DNA from: Apium graveolens
Lineage: Eukaryota; Streptophyta; Magnoliopsida; Apiales; Apiaceae
Direction of reading: 5' to 3'
Length of the DNA: 64,000 nt
Assembly: GCF_009905375.1 (NCBI RefSeq)
Contig: NC_133653.1
Coordinates: 67,530,329 to 67,594,328, forward strand
Shown here: in pieces, positions 35,135-45,622 of the stretch
How positions within the stretch are numbered: the first letter of the stretch is position 1
Layout: the number at the start of each line of letters is the position of its first letter
Notes under the pieces: generated by a model
The model's database searches: none
Seen by the model: the letters and a program-made list of their open reading frames with translations, nothing else
Told to the model about the DNA's origin: nothing
Program-made: the position numbers and the translations under genes

Positions 35135-36561
35135 TGTAATAACCCCAATTTTTGGAAATTTTTGAAACCCTTATGAATAGTGTTTTTGCTGAATGAGAAA
35201 ACTGTTCATGCCACGCTATGTAGGGGTTCTGTTATTGATCTTATGGGATATTATTAGTACTCTATGAAGTATATAAGTGTATGTAAAGATCGTCAGAATC
35301 CAATTCCGAACACTTTGGTTTTTCCCGGAAATCCACAAGATACGGAGAGAATTGAGTATAAGGTAACAGGATAAAAAGGATTTAAATTAAAGGATTATAA
35401 TAGAGGATCATAAAAAGGAATATAATGTATTGAGAAAGGTTAAGGGAACCTAAGTAATAAGATCCCGGGTATGATCCTCAAACGATAAACAAGAACGAAA
35501 GATAAGCGAACCGTACAACAGATCAGCGGTCATTAGGCAAACGATTAGGAAGCTAATCAAAGGGTTTAATGGGAGTGATGTCATCCAACCAATAGAAAGG
35601 AGACAAGGAAGGGAGGATGACATCATAAGGGTGACATAAGCATGACATGGAAGAAGGGAGGTGTGGTTGATTAAGGACCACACAAATTCAAGGGCAAGGT
35701 GGTAATTTGCTAAATCAAAAACAAAACCAAGCCAACCAACTAGCAAATCATTTCATCAAAAATCAAAAAAAAATCAGCCAAGGCATTGTTCTTCATATTA
35801 GCTCTCGGCTTTTTGCCTTTTTCAAAGAAAAAAATTTCCAAAATCAAGATCCAAGCATCCTTAATTGGTAAGAAAATTCCCTAACCATCTTTATGCTTAG
35901 TTATGGCTATATCATGAGTTTAAGCCATTAATTCTTTCTCTAGCTTCTCCATTTAATCAATGAAGAAGACAATGAATAGTGTTTTCAAGTTTTTAACTTG
36001 AACTTTTTCTTGTTTTCTTAAAGATCCAAGCTTTCCTAAGGCTTCTCCAAGCTTCTTAAGGCTTCCTAGCTCAACCCACCACTTCAAGGAAGGTATACCA
36101 TTTTCAAACCCTAGGTTAATATATATATTATAAGGTGATTTTGATGAGTAGGATGTTATTGTAGTTGTTGTTATGATTAGAGTTTGAGATTTGGAATGGT
36201 AGTGAAATGAAATGGTAATTTTGTGGTTTTGATTTAAAGAAACTTAAGAATGATTAAAGTAAAGTTTAAGCATAAGTATGAATGGTTAAATTGAATTGGT
36301 TGGGGTTGTTATGATGTGATAAGGATGGGTGTTTGTTGTGTGTTGGATTTGAGGATGGTTTGTGTTGATTGTGGATAGTTTAAAAAAAATGGGAAATCGC
36401 GTAAACATAGCCGTCGTAACGTCCGATTTTCTTTGGACTGTTTTTGTGCATAGCATTAGGACCCGAGAACCCCCTGCTAAATTGTGACCGTGTTTAGATA
36501 GCTCATGTTACGAGCTTCGTTTTGATATGTAGTTCGTTCGATTCCGATTTACGGTTTAGGA

Positions 36562-36590
36562 GAAACGACCGTTTCAAGTAACGGCGTTTC
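36562..36590. repeat. Conserved 29-base hairpin, copy 4
   Basis: Identical stem and loop to the other three copies. Confidence 0.75.
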
Positions 36591-38915
36591 GCGGACAAAA
36601 CTTTTTCCCTCGCCTTACTTTGAAACATAGGTTAAAGACCAAAAAGGGTTAATTAATGTGTGAAACATTTATGGTAAGTGCGTTAGGCAGTTGGTAAGAC
36701 ACTCGCGAAGGAATCACTTTAAAACTCGTAAAGGTTAAATTATTAAAAATGGTGGAGCCGAGGGTACCCGAGTGACTTAAGCGAATCGGTGAGCGCAAAA
36801 CGAGCGTTAGAGTCTAAGTTAGTTAAAGTATAGATTAACAAGTGACTTTGGTTTAATTCCAACTTACTTGTTGCTTATAGGTTACCAGACTCGTCCCGAG
36901 CCATTCGTAACCCCCAGTCGCTCAGGCAAGTTTTCTACCCGTTATACTGTTGTTGTGATGAATATATGTATATGCATTATCTTGCGATAGATGCATGTTG
37001 GTTAATTAGCAAATGTTGCGATATATTGAAGCATGCTGATATGGTATATATATGCATGCCTGTTTCGTATTCTTGATTTATATATCTGTTGGTTCAAATG
37101 CTTATTCGTTGCATAATACCTATGCTAGAGATAAGCGGTATTTGCGTATACCCTTAGTATAGGGACCCAAAGGTGGAAATATTTTCTAAAACCGGGAGTC
37201 GAGGATCCCGAGTAGATTTTGTATATATGGATATATATATATATACTTATATATATATATATATATGGGCATAGTTTTCAAAACTATTAATCGAATAAGG
37301 TTTATTCGATTACTTTAACTTTATTTTATTATTGAATATTATTTCGAATATTATTCGAAGGCGTATGACTCCTTTATATTAAATGAATATTATTTTGAAT
37401 ATTCATTTGAGGATGTATGACTCCTTTATTTTATTTAATGAATATTATTTATAATATTCATTCGAGGTATTATGACTCAGCTTATTTTATTTATTGAATA
37501 TTATTTGAATATTCATTTGAGGATCTATGACTCCGATTATTTGCTGAAATATATTCTTTATTTTATTAAAGAATAAGGTGTAAATAATCAAACTTATTTT
37601 CGATTATTCAAATAAAGATAATACTTTCAAATAAGTATATCTTTGGTTATTTAATACTCGTTTCAAGTATAAATTTTAATACTTCTACTTCAATTATTTT
37701 TTTTTATAAAGATTATTCTTTATGGGAATATTATTTAATTAATAATATTCAGATATTTTCTAATATTCTGGGGACTGATTTACTTCATTAAATCAGCTTT
37801 ACTCCAAACACTCTTTAAAGTGTTTTCGAGTCTTCAAAGTGATTTTTAAAAGTCAGAGCGGATCCCAAAACTCATTTTTATATTTAAGATCTTCCTTTTT
37901 AAGGGGATTTAAATACTCGCTCAAAACCTGGGGAATCCGGCTCTGTGGTGTATTTTATATTCGCAACAAGGTTGCATATTTGGTAAATGAATTGATTACT
38001 TGCCCAACGTTCGGGAAGTAAGCCCCTCTCATTGAGTCGGCATAAGCGACAGGCCGGGGTACGGTCTATTATTGTGTAAGTGGCTCAGTGGGAGTCCATC
38101 AAATGCATAAGTGGCTGAGTGGCAGTCCAGCATAGGTCTTAATTATGACCAGGGTGATGACCAGTGGGGAATTCGTCCATCTACTAGTAGAAAAGGTTAC
38201 TTATTGGTATCTTTGCCTGATCAGCGAGATATCGGGTTTATGCCAAAATTCTTTTCCTTTCCAAAATTCATTGGATGTTCCAAACTCTGTTCATACTTTA
38301 CATAACAGAGGTTCCAGGAAATGTTTAAGAGATATATATATGTGGATATATATATATCGGGACTAAATAAAGTATCTCGTAACTTTATTTCATTCAATAA
38401 TATTTCAAAGATTGAATCTATTCAAATCTTGTCTTGTAGTCTCATCTATGTGATGAACTTTTGAAACTGATTATAACTTGAATGGTGGTAGTTCAAGTAG
38501 TATTGGGAAAGATATAAGTATATTGGGGTATTTGGTAACCTCATCTTTTAAACTTATATCTAATTAATAATTGTCTTATGAATGACAAAGATTTTCAGAA
38601 AAACGTTGAGACAAGGTTAGATATATGAGATCACCTTGCAACGATATTTTTTTTATACAGTTATACACTGGGACTTTGTGTATATTATGCATGGAAGAGG
38701 ACTTCCAATATTTTGAAAAGTATATATGTATATATACTGAATATTTTGCGACTTCATCGCATTAAGATATCAAACTTGGTTCATTTCTTTTGACCAAGAC
38801 TTTCATGAGTATTATGAGTAGGCTCATATATTGTAAATCATTATACATATTATTTTGGTGGGCTTGCTGCTCACCCTTGCTTTATTTCTTCATCACACAA
38901 CAACAGTTAGGAGAG

Positions 38916-39017
38916 ATGGCCAGACTCCAGCAGACCCAGCGCAAGCGCGTGGGAAGCGTCCCGCGTCTTCCCGCTGATATTGTAGCTGCTATAGCTGCAG
39001 AGGTAGATCCATTGTAG
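38916..39017 (+). CDS. Small basic ORF in the long LTR, copy 4
   Basis: 33 codons: MARLQQTQRKRVGSVPRLP, then ADIVAAIAAEVDPL. It differs from copy 3 by one residue (Asp for Asn). Function unknown. Confidence 0.5.
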   Translation: MARLQQTQRKRVGSVPRLPADIVAAIAAEVDPL

Positions 39018-39308
39018 TTTAGACCATCTACTTTTGAGAATCCAATTATGTATAATTATAACTTGTGGCAGATAATGGCAATTAACTGTAAATTATCAAG
39101 TAATCATTTTGGGTTGTAATAATTTTAAATTGTGGATTCAAAGACTTGTACTTATTTCAATTTCATCTCTGAGACTATAACGAGTTGTGGTGTTTGTTAG
39201 TGTGGGGTCACAGCATGAGGGTATTTATTATTAATTAAGTAAAGTGATATTGTGGAAAGAAAGACCGTGACAACCCGGATTCCCGACCCCGGATCTGGGG
39301 GTGTTACA

Positions 39309-39995
39309 TTTATGCCTCCACTGCTGAGAGGAAGAAGTACCGGAAAGAGCCTCTAGAGGATTTCATGGTTTCACTTCAGGAGGAAATGACTGCTGTAAGT
39401 ATTTGAATGATTTTTTTCATACTTGTCTTTTTTCTGCCTTATATTTTCTAGTTCTGACATGTAATTTTTGCAGGCTAACCCCCGGGTGGCTGGGTTGGTT
39501 TGCATTATCCGGAGTCTTAAGGCAAAAGCTGATGCCGGGGATGCTGCCAAAACTGAGGCCGAAAATCTGTCCCGGGAGCTCAAGGCATTGAAGGAGGCTA
39601 GTGCTAAGGAAGCTGTGGCTCATAAAAAGGTTCTGGACGAGATAAGGTAGAGGCAGGACCGGGCTAAGACTTCCGTCCGAGAGATGAGGGCCGAAAACAA
39701 AAAGCTAAAGGATGATTTGGCTGCCCGTCCCACTCCGGAGGAAATTCTGGCCGGCTTCCGAGGCACTCCTGCTTATTTTGAGGAGTTGAATGATAAGGCA
39801 CTGAAGAAGATCCAAATCTGTTAGAGGGTTGCCTCCCGGTATCTCGACGAAAATCCTTAGGGTACCATCGATGTCTTCCTTGAGAAGTACATTGAGGAGG
39901 AGACTAGGATGGAGAATGAGGCTAATACCATCCAGGAAAGTGAATCTGGGGCCGAGGATAGCACTGACCCCGGAAGGCTTGAACCCTGTTTCGGT
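39309..39995 (+). pseudogene. Antisense aORF of the Tat element, C-terminal part
   Basis: FDIY joins YASTAERKKYRKEPLEDFM across the TTTAT duplication in frame. After an intron (39395-39473) it reads ANPRVAGLVCIIRSLKAKAD, a long coiled coil (AAKTEAENLSRELKALKEAS onward to KLKDDLAARP), then LAGFRGTPAYFEELN and TIDVFLEKYIEEETRM. Stops at 39648, 39822 and 39858 fit TGG- or CAG-type codons lost by transition. It ends where the integrase remnant of the same element begins on the other strand. Confidence 0.7.
39395..39473 (+). other. Predicted second intron in the aORF
   Basis: 79 bp, GCT|GTAAGTA donor and TTTTTGCAG| acceptor, T-rich throughout. Phase 0: MTA joins ANPRV. Confidence 0.65.
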
Positions 39996-40470
39996 ACATT
40001 GCTGAACTTTTGGCATTTGCTTCACTTTTTACATATGTGACTGCGTCTGCGTGGATAGTGGGACAATAATAACCCTGTCTGATGACTTTGTAGGCTAGTG
40101 CTTTGGCAGCTAGGTGATCTCCTCAGATTCCTTCGTGCACCTCCCGGAGACAATAATATGCCTAATCCGGATCAACACATTTGAGAGTGGGCACAGAGAA
40201 GGTTCTCTTGTATAGCTGATTATCTTCCGGAAAGAATCGAGCAGCTTTATACTTGAGGTAGCGTGCCTTGTTCCGATCTTCTGATAGGGTTCCATCCTTC
40301 AAATAGGCTCTGAATGGAGTCATCCAGTTATCCGGGCTGCTGATGCACATGACTTCAGCCCTATCGATGATAGTTGCTCCGAGTTCTTCAAAGTAGACCG
40401 AACTACTTAGGTCCGAAGTGTTTTGCATGAGCTTTAATAGCTCATCTTCCTTGGAGTTTTCTTCTCTGTT
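39996..40470 (-). pseudogene. Tat integrase N-terminal zinc finger, core missing
   Basis: On the minus strand: FEELGATIIDRAEVMCISSP, DNWMTPFRAYLKDGTLSEDR, KYKAARFFPEDNQLYKR, then REVHEGICGDHLAAKALAYK, GYYCPTIHADA and KCQKFSNVPKQGSS. This is the linker and H2C2 zinc finger of a Tat integrase. The DDE core that should follow is absent; sequence passes directly into the aORF at about 39990. A frame change near 40460 separates it from the upstream RNase H. Confidence 0.8.
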
Positions 40471-40968
40471 ATCTGCATGATGGTGGTATCCGAGATGGTT
40501 TCCAGGATACCGCGCACCATGGCTTGATATTGTGCTAGTTTGGGGTCTTTCGTAATGTACTTCCCATGGGTTTGTTTAACTATAATCTGGGAATCACTAT
40601 AGATGACCAACTTTGTTAACCCGAGTGACTTTGCCAGTCTGAGTCCGGAGAGGAGCATTTCGTATTCAGCTTGATTGTTCGTTACTTTGGAGGCGAAGGT
40701 TATGGCCTGTTGAATTGTAAAACCATCCGGGCTAGAGAGGATTAGGCCTGCTCCAGACGTTTTGACTGTCGCTGAGCCATCAACATAAAATGTCCATGCA
40801 TTATCATCATTGTTATCCTTTTTGTCTCCGGGTTGGCTAACTGGTACGTCCAGGGCTTCAGGGAAAGTGCATTCCATGATGAATTCGGCCAAAGCCTGGG
40901 CTTTTATGGTCATCCTTGGGACAAACTTTATATTGAATTGGCTTAGTTCAATTGCCTAATTTACCAGT
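40434..40968 (-). pseudogene. Second (archaeal-type) RNase H of the Tat element
   Basis: AWTFYVDGSATVKTSGAGLI, then NNQAEYEMLLSGLRLAKSLG and VIYSDSQIIVKQ carry the Asp, Glu and Asp of an RNase H fold in the AEYEALL form. A second RNase H after the RT-linked one is characteristic of Tat elements. A TAG replaces the Trp of LVNWAIELSQ just upstream. Confidence 0.85.
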
Positions 40969-42332
40969 CTTTCGGATGCATCTGGCTTGTGAATGATTTT
41001 TCGGAGTGGCTGATTAGTAATTATTTTGATCTCCCGGCCTTGGAAATATTACCTCAGCTTCCTGCTTGAGTGTATAAGAGCTAAGGAATGTTTTTCTAAG
41101 TTTGGGTACCGGGTTTCGGCGTCCTTAGGGACTTGACATACATAGTAGACCGGGCTCTGTATCCCACTTTCTTCGCGTATGAGGGCCAAAGAGACCGCTC
41201 TTGCCTCGGCCGTAATGTAGAGATAAAGAGACTCCCCGGGCTTGGCTTTCGAAAGTATAGGCGGATTCATCAAGTATTGCTTGACTTCTTCGAAGGCCGT
41301 GTGGCATTCTGGAGTCCAGTCGATTAGCTTTTTGTTCTGGGCTCCTTTTAATAGCTCAAAGAAAGGAAGACATCTTTCCGCTAGTTTTGGGATAAACCTG
41401 CGAATGGCTGCCAGACATCCTGCCAGTTTCTGAATGTCTTTCTGAGTCCTGGATATCGCCATTTCCATTATAGCTTTGATTTTCTCCGGGTTGGCTTCGA
41501 TTCCCCGTTCACTAACCAAAAAACTGAGAAATTTCCCAGATGGGACTCCGAAAGCACATTCCTCTAGGTTCAGCTTCATGTTGTACTTCCTCAAATTGTC
41601 GAAACATTCCTTGAGGTCTTTGATGTGGTCTGGGATTGTGATTGACTTGGAAATCATGTTGTTGACATAGGACTCCATATTCCTCCTCAGTTGGCCTTTG
41701 AAAATGGTGTTCATCATTTTTTGATATGTTGCTCCAGCATTGATTAGTCCGAATGACATCATGACGAAGGCGTACACAACCCGGTGTGTGATGAATGCAA
41801 TCTTCGCGATGCCTTCCAGATTCATTTTGACTTGGTTGTATCATCCATAAAAAGTATCCATGAAGCTTAGCATTACATGGCCCGAAGTTGCATCTATCAG
41901 CTGGTCGATGTTGGGCAGGGGGTAGGAGTCTTTAGGGCATGCTGAATTGAGACTTGTGTAATCGACACACATTCTCCACTTCCCGTTGGGCTTCTTGACT
42001 AGGACAACATTTGCAAGCCAATGCAGGTACTTAATTTCATAAATGATGTCTGCCTTCAACAATTTTTCCACTTCTTGACCGATTGCTTGCTGTCTTTCCG
42101 GGGCAAAGTTTCTTCGCTTCTGCTTAATGGGTCTTTATTTTGGGTCTACGTCCAGACTGTGCATTGCAACAAATTCATCAATCCCTGGCATGTCCTCCGG
42201 GGACCAGGCGAACACATCAGCATATTCTTTTAGTAGATCAATAAGCTCTTTCTGAAAGCTGACTTCCAGGCCCTTGCCGATTTTGATCTTCCGAGTGGGG
42301 TTCCCGGGGTCCAACTAAGCTTCCATTGTCTG
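40969..42332 (-). pseudogene. Reverse transcriptase and first RNase H of the Tat element
   Basis: The frame runs from the protease without frameshift. ADVFAWSPEDMPGI, LLKADIIYEIKYLHWLANVV, KKPNGKWRMCVDYTSLN, CPKDSYPLPNID, FVMMSFGLINAGATYQKMMN, then NMESYVNNMISKS: the catalytic YVDD is YVNN, two G-to-A changes. LAGCLAAIRRFIPKLAERCL begins the connection, and LYLYITAEARAVSLALIREE is the first RNase H, with its Asp replaced. Stops at about 42137, 41841 and 41049. The enzyme cannot be active. Confidence 0.9.
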
Positions 42333-43346
42333 TTAGGAAGGTTCAACCTTTGTCTTCTCTTTAGTTTCCATAAACTTCTGAATCCGGGCGTCAACACTGG
42401 TTATGCTATACCCCGAGTCTTCGATCATATTCACATATAATCTGGCCCTTTTACTGAGGTGTTCACGATGCTTCTTTCTGCTTTGTCCCTTGGGTAGGGA
42501 CATTATCTTCTTTCTATTTTCTGATTCTATTTCTGCCATGACTAAGGCTTGGCCATAACACCTCCCTGCCATCTCTCTGTCTCCTTTCAATTTTCCAATT
42601 TCTCGTGGGGTGGGGAATTTGAGCTTTAAGTGAATTGTTGAGGGGATTGCCCTGAGTTTGGTGATCGTGGGCCTTCCAAGGATCATGTTGTATGATGAGG
42701 TTACGCTTATCACGTAGAACTTCATTATATGAGAGACCTGTTGGGGTGCAGTTCCAAAGATAGTGGGAAGATAAATGACACCCCGGATTGGAATCATTGT
42801 ATTCCCGAATCCATACAAAGGGTCCTCGAGGCAGGGGTTCATACGGAGGCGGTCGAGATCCATCCTGTTGAGTGTGTGCTCGAATACTATATTAGCAGAT
42901 GAACCATTATCAACTAAAATTATTTTTACCTCGTTATTTGCCACATCAAGGGTTACCATTAAGGCCTGGTTGTGATCTGGATTGAGTCCTTCAAAATCAG
43001 AGTAGGAGAAGTATATTGGTTCATCCTTAAAAGGCTGGATTATCATCACATCATTATCCAGGTCTGGGTTCCGGGGTGGAGAAGTCGTGCCTCCGAAGAC
43101 AACATTTACCACATTTTTGCTGCTTCCCGGGGCCCTATCCTTGTCATTCAACCTCCTTTGAAGATATTGGTTCATGTTTCCTTTCTTGATTTGATCTTCG
43201 ATGAACTTCTTCTGAGAGAAAAAGTTTTTTATTGTATGTCCATAATCTTCGTGATACCCACAATGTTTGTCCCGGGCCCTGTTCTCAGGAGGCGCAAGTA
43301 AAGGTTTTGGCGGATAATAAAATGGCTTACCTTTAACTTCGCGCAA
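42333..43346 (-). pseudogene. Gag C-terminus and protease of the Tat element
   Basis: 338 codons open. KHCGYHEDYGHTIKNFFSQK is a degraded CxxH-type zinc knuckle. VKIILVDNGSSANIVFEHTL is the aspartic protease active site (D-N-G-S-S form usual in Tat) and NMILGRPTITKL the flap-end motif. The protease part still looks sound, but it is cut from gag by a frame change near 43360 and ends in a stop before RT. Confidence 0.85.
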
Positions 43347-43378
43347 GATTTCAGCCCGAGCCTATTGAGGGGTGTCCA

Positions 43379-44200
43379 CTATGGCTCTGGTTTGGGATCT
43401 CTCTTAGCCTTGGGTTTCCTTTCATTCTTTTTGGGTTCAGGGTAACTGTCCCGGGGTGGGGTGCCTCGAGATTGTTGGATGTAATTAACTTGTCTGTCTA
43501 TCTTGAATCTTTTATCTTTCCAGGACGACAAGCGACGCTCCGGTGACTCATCGTCATCATGGATTCTCCTATTCATCTTCATTGACTTGAGAAAATCATT
43601 TTCTTTTATGAACTTTGATGCCAAAGCATAAACAGATGCTAAGCTCCGGGGTTCTCTGTGAATCAGGTCTTTGACATATCCTTCGCAGGATATTGGATGC
43701 AAGTTCCTTCGAAAGATGTTTACAGCTTCCTTTTCTTCTAAGTTGGAGAGCTGGTTGACTGCTTCTTGGAATCTTTTGATGAACTCGGGATGGGACTCTT
43801 TACTCCTCTGCTGGATTGTCTCCATGTGGCACATTTGCAGCTCATTCATTCGGTTGGCCCTGAACCTTTTTAAGAATATTTCGCGAAAATCTTTCCAGGT
43901 ATCCACACTCCGGGATGGAATTCAGCTGAACCATTTTTGAGCCCCGCCCTTAAGTGTTGATGCGAAGAAACCGTACCTTGTGAGGTCGCTGTAATCATAA
44001 ATGTTGGAGATTTGTTCAAAATAATTTAGATGCTTTTCGGGGTCAGCCAACCCATCAAAGGAGTCGAAATTGAAGTGCTTGAACCCTGATTCTCTAGGGG
44101 TAGATTCTAACTTTCTGGTGAAGGGGGTCACCGCCGCGCCAACTTCCATGTCACCTTCTACCTTCCTTTTCAGATCACGAAGAGTCTGGGCCATTTGCTC
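43379..44200 (-). pseudogene. Gag core of the Tat element
   Basis: FNFDSFDGLADPEKHLNYFE, STLKGGAQKWFS, then a stop at 43922 in place of a sense codon, then VDTWKDFREIFLKRFRANRM, HPEFIKRFQEAVNQL and LIHREPRSLASVYALASKF. This is the retrotransposon gag domain. The C-terminus is basic (KKNERKPKAKRDPKPEP). Confidence 0.88.
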
Positions 44201-44741
44201 TTATTTGGATTCTTTTTCAGGCTCTGAATCCGAGGAAACATGAATTCAGTGGGACTTCTTTTTTTAGCTTCGCTTCTTCATCCCGAATTCGCTTTTCGAT
44301 GATTTCTTTAGCCTTGGCTTCTTCTTATTTCCGAATCCTTTCTTGGAGGGCAGCTCTTTTGATTTCATCCCGGGCGTCTTCTGGAGGTCTCTTCAGGTTT
44401 TTTGCAATTCGATCCAGAACTGATTCCCGAGATTCCCCAGAACACTCCTCCTGATCCCCTGGGCGGGTCTTAGGTTTAGCATTATGCTTTTCCTTCCACA
44501 GGTTCATTGCAGCTTGTATATGATCCGGGGTCATGTCCCCCAGGGGTTGGCCGAAGTTTCGGCATACTTGTAAGCGGCTTTCTAAATGGTTAGTCTTTGA
44601 TCTCCTGGTTGGAGATTTTGAGAGGGAGTCCGGGTTATGGGGGGGCCCTTCATCCACATCCTCCATTTCTCCGTCCCTGGGTTGGGGCGGAGGTGGCAGG
44701 AAAGAGGCGGAAATATCTGTCTTACTCTTTCTTGACGTCAT
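44201..44741 (-). pseudogene. Gag N-terminal region of the Tat element
   Basis: ATG at 44741: MTSRKSKTDISASFLPPPPQ, a Pro-rich and acidic N-terminus, then FGQPLGDMTPDHIQAAMNLW and an Arg/Glu-rich helix. A stop at 44325 and a frame change before 44194 separate it from the core. Confidence 0.75.
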
Positions 44742-45022
44742 GGTTGTTTAATAATATTACAAATTTATAGTAATATACTCGCAACTTCAAGCACTAATAC
44801 CGGTATTTTAGATCTAAAGTGCGCTGTAACCAACTACTAAGAGCTCTAGTAATATTATAATGTTATGACTAGAGTGGTTAAACAAGATCCACCAACGGTA
44901 TTTAAAGCAAGTAAGTTCGGGGTAAAAGTAGATCTGAGAGATTAAGAGCGAAAGCCTTACTGGAGTGTAGTATTCTGATTTCCTGGGCGGCGTACTGACG
45001 GCGAATATAAACACCATGGGAC
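44742..45022 (-). other. 5' leader of the Tat element
   Basis: Non-coding leader between PBS and gag. No motif recognised. Confidence 0.5.
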
Positions 45023-45050
45023 GGAGGTTCAATCCCTCCTTCTAGCGCCA
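45023..45050 (-). promoter_or_regulatory. Primer binding site with an extended tRNA match
   Basis: On the plus strand this reads as a complete tRNA 3' end: T-stem GGAGG, seven-base T-loop TTCAATC, T-stem CCTCC, seven-base acceptor strand TTCTAGC, discriminator G and CCA. On the element strand it is complementary to that tRNA, starting one base from the LTR. The tRNA identity was not determined. Confidence 0.75.
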
Positions 45051-45051
45051 A

Positions 45052-45622
45052 TGATAATCCCAGATCACCCCGGACTCCCTTCCTTAATGGACCTGGACTC
45101 AAACTCCATTTGGACGAAAACAATGGCGGCGTGCGGTGTAGCTGTAAGGTGGGAATCTACAAAACAAAACCGGAGGGGGTGGCGTCTCCGCGGCACCTCC
45201 GGTGTGAGAATGAGAAAGGGTTTTGAAGGAAAAAGGGGTAAAACGGGAATTATACGAATAGGTTGTGGTGTGTGTATATATGTGTGTATATGAGAGATGA
45301 AGTAACCCCTAATACTCCTTTTGCTCAGCCTTTTATAGGCTTCCCATTATGATTTTAGGGGTTTGTACCTTTTGATCTGGACCGTAGGAGTGTTTTTGGA
45401 CTGTAGAACGTGTGGACTTTCATGATAAAGTGTTGTACTACTGAATCCAGACCGTAGGAAGGTTCTGGATCCGGACTATCTGGACGGTAGTGATATTGCC
45501 ACGTGTCCTGGGTCCCTCGGTGTTACTGCTAAACGGACCCTGGGCTTTGTTTATTGGGCCCTAGGCTCAACAAGTTGGGCCCTGGGGTCTTATTAATGGG
45601 CCTATATTATTATGGGCTATCA
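45052..45622 (-). repeat. 5' LTR of the Tat-type element
   Basis: 571 bp, TGATAATCCC...GGGCTATCA on the plus strand. It is followed by AAGGA, the target duplication. A GGGCCCT duplication near 45565 is absent from the other LTR. Confidence 0.9.

Larger units (their letters stand above)
25384..39308 (+). mobile_element. LARD-like long-LTR retrotransposon
   Basis: 13.9 kb: LTRs of 4,170 and 4,174 bp around a 5.6-kb interior. TSD TTTAT lies at 25379-25383 and 39309-39313. The LTRs differ by only about a dozen substitutions plus a few small indels by eye. The interior has a tRNA-Met PBS and a PPT but its gag and pol are heavily decayed and partly out of order. Recent LTRs around dead genes indicate a non-autonomous element copied in trans, like the LARD class. 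The parental family appears to be a Tekay/Del-like chromovirus, from its long LTR, Met PBS and integrase C-terminus. Confidence 0.85.
35135..39308 (+). repeat. 3' LTR of the LARD-like element
   Basis: 4,174 bp, nearly identical to 25384-29553. Differences seen include a lost GCCATT-like hexamer near 36487, two extra TA units near 37260 and scattered transitions. Confidence 0.95.
4700..45622 (-). mobile_element. Tat-type Ty3/gypsy element with nested insertions
   Basis: The element is bounded by LTRs with TGATA...TATCA ends and flanked by the 5-bp duplication AAGGA (4695-4699 and 45623-45627). It is read on the minus strand: LTR, PBS, gag, protease, RT, RNase H, a second RNase H, an integrase zinc finger, then an antisense ORF, tandem repeats, PPT and LTR. 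The second (archaeal-type) RNase H and the antisense extra ORF are traits of the Tat lineage. Removing the two younger insertions (7278-24685 and 25384-39308) leaves about 9.6 kb. The integrase core is missing and all genes carry stops. It splits a BAHD gene. Confidence 0.9.

Noticed and set aside
45023..45050. tRNA gene
   Set aside because: Only the T arm, acceptor strand and CCA are present; no anticodon or D arm upstream. CCA is not encoded in nuclear tRNA genes. It is the primer site of the Tat element.
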